Assembly (NCBI RefSeq): GCF_002573715.1
Contig: NZ_PDHM01000028.1
Location: forward strand, 251,651-315,650
Origin: Paenibacillus sp. EZ-K15
GTDB lineage: Bacteria; Bacillota; Bacilli; Paenibacillales; Paenibacillaceae
Direction: 5' to 3'
Length of the DNA stretch: 64,000 bases
In this document: positions 61,563 through 64,000 of the stretch, piece by piece
How positions within the stretch are numbered: position 1 is the first letter of the stretch
How the letters are laid out: each line of letters opens with the position of its first letter
The notes under the pieces: generated by a model
What the model was told of the DNA's origin: nothing
Database searches by the model: none
The model's input: the letters and a program-made list of their open reading frames with translations, nothing else
Translations under genes and position numbers: made by a program

Positions 61563-62795
61563 TTATTTTACCTGTGTCATTGAATTCGACTTTTTATTTT
61601 TGTCTTCAATCAGCGGGTCGAATTTTGCTTTTCCCGATTCAATAAGACTTTTATCTAGAATCATATAACCTGTATTCTCATAGTCTTCATACCGAAGGAA
61701 CATATATTTTTCATCTCCAGGTATAGTGAAGTTCATTGTTTTCGGCAGATCCGTTAGGTTAACTCGATGAATGAGCTCATTATCTTTATAAATTGCCATA
61801 TCATAAGGAGCTCCTTCTGGCAAATCCTTAGCATATGCAAACAAGGGACGAAAATAAGAATATAAGTTATCTTTGTAAAATACAGATAAAGTTAGCGGGT
61901 CATCAAGTTTAAGCAGATTAATTTGCTCACCTCTTAGATTAGAGGTATACACCTCCCGATTTCTTTCATCCTCTATAATTCCGTAATAGTATGAAAAGTA
62001 TAAATTTTGACCATTTATGTCTTGCAGGAAAGTGGATCCTCCGTCATCTTTACGATCTGCTACGGTAGTGACTTCTCTTGTCTCCAGGTCATATCTTAGG
62101 ATTTCGTAGCCCTTATCAGTCCATGAATTTAGATATAACTGTTGACCATAGGGGACTATATCCGTGATGTTGACACCTAAACCTGTTCTTTCATAGATAA
62201 CCTCTTCTTTATGTTTCCCTTCCATTTGCGATCTTACAACTTTTGTGGTTTGTACATTATCTTTGTCAGCGCTCATCATACTATAATACATATACCCACG
62301 ATGTATCGCTACGTGATTAGGCCGGCTACCAAATATCTTGAATGTTTTACGATTCTTCCCATCCGGATCCATTCTAGATAATTTCCACACCGTATTAAAC
62401 TTAGAAGGTTCATTGTTTTTTTTCCAATAGCTTTCTAATACGTACAACTTAGAATCATAGTACTGTATAAGCGCTGGGGTATCCCCGGCCTCTGTTTGAA
62501 TAAAAGCATAACAATTCGAACTATCTGGCTTATTCATACATCGATGATCGGGACGATTATCAAGTAAAACAGGATTTTTACTGTCCTTATCCATATAATA
62601 AATTAAATTTTTATCCACGAAATAATAACCTTTTTCTGAATCTGTCATCAAAAGTCCATGTCCTTGTATTCGAAAATTCAGCGGGTAGTCCCATCTTTCG
62701 TGAAAGTTATCGTCATCTGGGTATTCGGAATTTGTGCAGCCAGTAGCAACAATTAAAAAGAGTAAAGTTAACCAAGTTATAAAATTTTTTTTCAT
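61563..62795 (-). CDS. Lipoprotein with propeller-like repeats, unknown function
   Basis: A 410-residue predicted lipoprotein: basic start, hydrophobic core and lipobox VATGC (lipid Cys about residue 20). The mature part has repeated short beta-strand units (GYYFVDKNLIYYMDKDSKNPVLLDN, GYMYYSMMSADKDN, QQLYLNSWTDKGYEILRYDLETREVTTV, QNLYFSYYYGI), as in DUF5050-type six-bladed propellers. The ATG at 62795 follows AAAGGGG. It is the first gene of the operon with the large permease and ATPase, so it may act as an extracytoplasmic sensor or adaptor. Confidence 0.75.
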   Translation of the reverse strand: MKKNFITWLTLLFLIVATGCTNSEYPDDDNFHERWDYPLNFRIQGHGLLMTDSEKGYYFVDKNLIYYMDKDSKNPVLLDNRPDHRCMNKPDSSNCYAFIQTEAGDTPALIQYYDSKLYVLESYWKKNNEPSKFNTVWKLSRMDPDGKNRKTFKIFGSRPNHVAIHRGYMYYSMMSADKDNVQTTKVVRSQMEGKHKEEVIYERTGLGVNITDIVPYGQQLYLNSWTDKGYEILRYDLETREVTTVADRKDDGGSTFLQDINGQNLYFSYYYGIIEDERNREVYTSNLRGEQINLLKLDDPLTLSVFYKDNLYSYFRPLFAYAKDLPEGAPYDMAIYKDNELIHRVNLTDLPKTMNFTIPGDEKYMFLRYEDYENTGYMILDKSLIESGKAKFDPLIEDKNKKSNSMTQVK

Positions 62796-62829
62796 TTTTC
62801 CCCTTTCTAACATCTAATGGAGGATTAAA

Positions 62830-62870
62830 TGCCTTGGAAAAGGATCTTAATTAATCCATTTACCAAGGCA
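62830..62870 (-). terminator. Hairpin between the small secreted protein gene and the lipoprotein operon
   Basis: TGCCTTGG/CCAAGGCA with an inner GGAT/ATCC stem; only a weak T tract follows on the minus strand, so read-through into the operon is plausible. Confidence 0.55.
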
Positions 62871-62899
62871 CTGAAGATTGGTTCTTCTACTATAAAATT

Positions 62900-63309
62900 T
62901 TACGGATAAACGACTGTTTTTACTTCCTGCTGATACCCCCAAGAGTTAACTCCATTACTTGCTTTATGCGTTCCCTCTCCCCTGATTGCTCGTGTAGGAG
63001 CTACCCCCGAAGAAGCTTTTGCAGTTACACCAACATGCCCAGAATTCGTTGAAGTCGCACTTTGTGGGGAACCTATAGATCCAAAGTAGTAATAGTAAGT
63101 AGCATTAGCAGTTACGGAACAATTCGATGCTTGACATGTAGTTGTGGCGGTAGCACTATCAACACCAAGACTCACGCTACCACTTGTAGGTGTATATTGA
63201 TCCAAGGAACCTGATACGGAAGAAGCTGCTAAAGCACTTCCAGAAAGGACCAACGTTCCAAGTAATACAGAAGATAAAACTGTTAGCTTTTTAATTTTTT
63301 TAAATTCAC
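62900..63309 (-). pseudogene. Small secreted Cys-pair protein with a frame break in a poly-A run
   Basis: The frame up to about 63253 encodes a mature protein of about 105 residues (SVSGSLDQYTPTSGSV, then a CQASNC pair, YYYYFGSIG and a Gly/Ser/Thr-rich end), preceded in frame by a good signal peptide (KKLTVLSSVLLGTLVLSGSALAA). The only start with a ribosome binding site, GTG at 63309 after GGAGGG, is one base out of frame. A run of seven A on the coding strand (63295-63301) lies between them. Eight A would give one continuous product of about 136 residues. No family is recognised. Confidence 0.7.
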
Positions 63310-63376
63310 TTTTATCCCTCCAATTATTAGTTTTTTATTCTACTTGGGGTAATTTTAGTCCGGCCGGAACTATAAT

Positions 63377-63394
63377 ATTGGATATCAATCCAAT
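63377..63394. promoter_or_regulatory. Inverted repeat upstream of the small secreted protein gene
   Basis: ATTGGAT-ATCA-ATCCAAT, 7-bp arms, about 70 bp upstream of the GTG start; possibly an operator. The rest of 63310-63540 is AT-rich with no gene. Confidence 0.4.
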
Positions 63395-63540
63395 TACACA
63401 CAACACTATTCAAAATTTCAACTAAAAATATAATATATTCATTTTATGATAGAATAGACATTATTAGGCTCTTCGCTCTACTGGGTCAAGTATGCAAACA
63501 TGCGAAAAAGTCAAATTGGCGGTACGACATCCTTTTTTTA

Positions 63541-63748
63541 TTTAGAATTTTTTTGAATTGATGTAAAAACATTAGTTCAATATATTAAACAACTTAAACA
63601 GGTAATTAGTTACAGAAAAAATCCACATCGGAGGTTCAATCCACATGTGCAGTGCTGAACTGGCCCGCGGAAAGCTTGCACCTAAAAAAGGAGCTCCCTA
63701 AGGTGTTTCCACCCTGGTTGCCCCTTCGCCATGTGTATGCCAAACATA
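63541..63748 (+). repeat. Long direct repeat, right copy
   Basis: Partner of 57921-58124 in the same orientation. Both copies end in TATGCCAAACATA. A DinB-like gene lies immediately beyond. With the left copy it delimits the AT-rich block. Confidence 0.75.
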
Positions 63749-63778
63749 TCGGCAGATCTTGACATCCCCTAGCCTGGA

Positions 63779-64000
63779 CTACCATTCCAGCGCTCTGCAA
63801 CTCTTCTGCAGCTTCCGAATATACACAATCTGGCCGATATGATAGGCATTGTGCATGGTGGCATTGCTTATGATCTCCCACCACTTGGCCGGCTCCGGAA
63901 ATCCGTTCACTTCCTGCTCAAGCTTGGTCTCTGACAGCAGTTCCTGCCACTGCAATAAGACCGCTATCAATCGGTCTCTCAACTCTGCAAAGGTCGCGTG
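63779..64000 (-). CDS. DinB-like protein, partial (5' end beyond the window)
   Basis: The C-terminal 73 or so residues of a DinB/YfiT-like four-helix metal-binding protein. The conserved end NATMHNAYHIGQIVYIRKL includes the second metal-binding histidine region (HNAYHIGQ). The frame stays open to the window edge (ATFAELRDRLIAVLLQW), so the ATG at 63982 is internal. Members are often thiol (bacillithiol)-dependent transferases; this one is not assigned further. Confidence 0.75.
   Translation of the reverse strand, partial: HATFAELRDRLIAVLLQWQELLSETKLEQEVNGFPEPAKWWEIISNATMHNAYHIGQIVYIRKLQKSCRALEW

Noticed and set aside
63468..63490. GGCTCTTCG near 63468, similar to ISL3-family element ends
   Set aside because: Only a short match, with no partner end or transposase remnant nearby.

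Overview
The window most resembles a Paenibacillus-type, endospore-forming Firmicute. The grounds are a GerA-type germinant receptor operon, two Bce-type peptide-sensing/detoxification modules, a T-box ahead of trpS, a stalk-domain (copper amine oxidase-like) lipoprotein, and a base composition that looks close to half G+C over most of the window. No rRNA, tRNA, CRISPR array, phage or replication origin was seen. The call is from protein and regulatory resemblance only; no database search was possible.

Layout. 0-4.4 kb: a metallophosphoesterase divergent from a DeoR regulator/EamA transporter/phosphodiesterase operon, then an isochorismatase-fold hydrolase. 4.4-7.4 kb: an AT-rich lctP-ldh cassette bounded by repeats. 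7.5-11.7 kb: a MarR regulator, then a GntR/LacI-type regulator with a cytoplasmic GH92 alpha-mannosidase. 11.9-15.9 kb: a gerABC-type operon. 15.9-18.1 kb: a permease and a small membrane protein. 18.1-24 kb: Bce-type module 1 (RR, HK, ATPase, permease) followed by a DUF418-type protein, with a repeat insertion splitting the regulators from the transporter. 24-31 kb: mostly divergent regulator/target pairs (MocR/MFS, MerR/SDR), a phosphotransferase and an SnoaL-like protein. 31-34 kb: an ECF sigma/DUF1835-like fusion and T-box-trpS. 34-41.7 kb: a two-component system with a three-gene ABC-2 exporter, and a TetR regulator divergent from a YhgE-like permease. 41.8-44.7 kb: a divergent Fur-box pair (ferredoxin-NADP reductase type 2 and a siderophore ABC ATPase) with a decayed siderophore-binding lipoprotein. 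44.7-52.2 kb: a BCCT transporter, HxlR/SnoaL pair, MhqO-like dioxygenase, peptide deformylase with a small HTH protein, EamA transporter and stalk-domain lipoprotein. 52.4-57 kb: Bce-type module 2, with a BceR-like operator. 57-63.8 kb: an AT-rich, repeat-bounded accessory block holding a fused ABC permease, its frameshifted ATPase, a large lipoprotein, two small secreted proteins and IS3 debris. The right edge cuts a DinB-like gene.

How the genes work together. Most units are local sensor/response pairs for envelope stress, antimicrobial peptides, electrophiles, iron and sugars, and many have a visible operator. The least explained part is the 57-63.8 kb block. There a two-halved ABC-2 permease, a propeller-like lipoprotein and tiny exported proteins lie between about 205-bp direct repeats, and two of the genes carry single-base frame breaks. 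A second theme is a small repeat family beginning with GTTCAAAAAGTCG. It has landed in regulatory gaps: between regulator and transporter of Bce module 1, between a stop codon and its terminator, and possibly in the promoter of Bce module 2.
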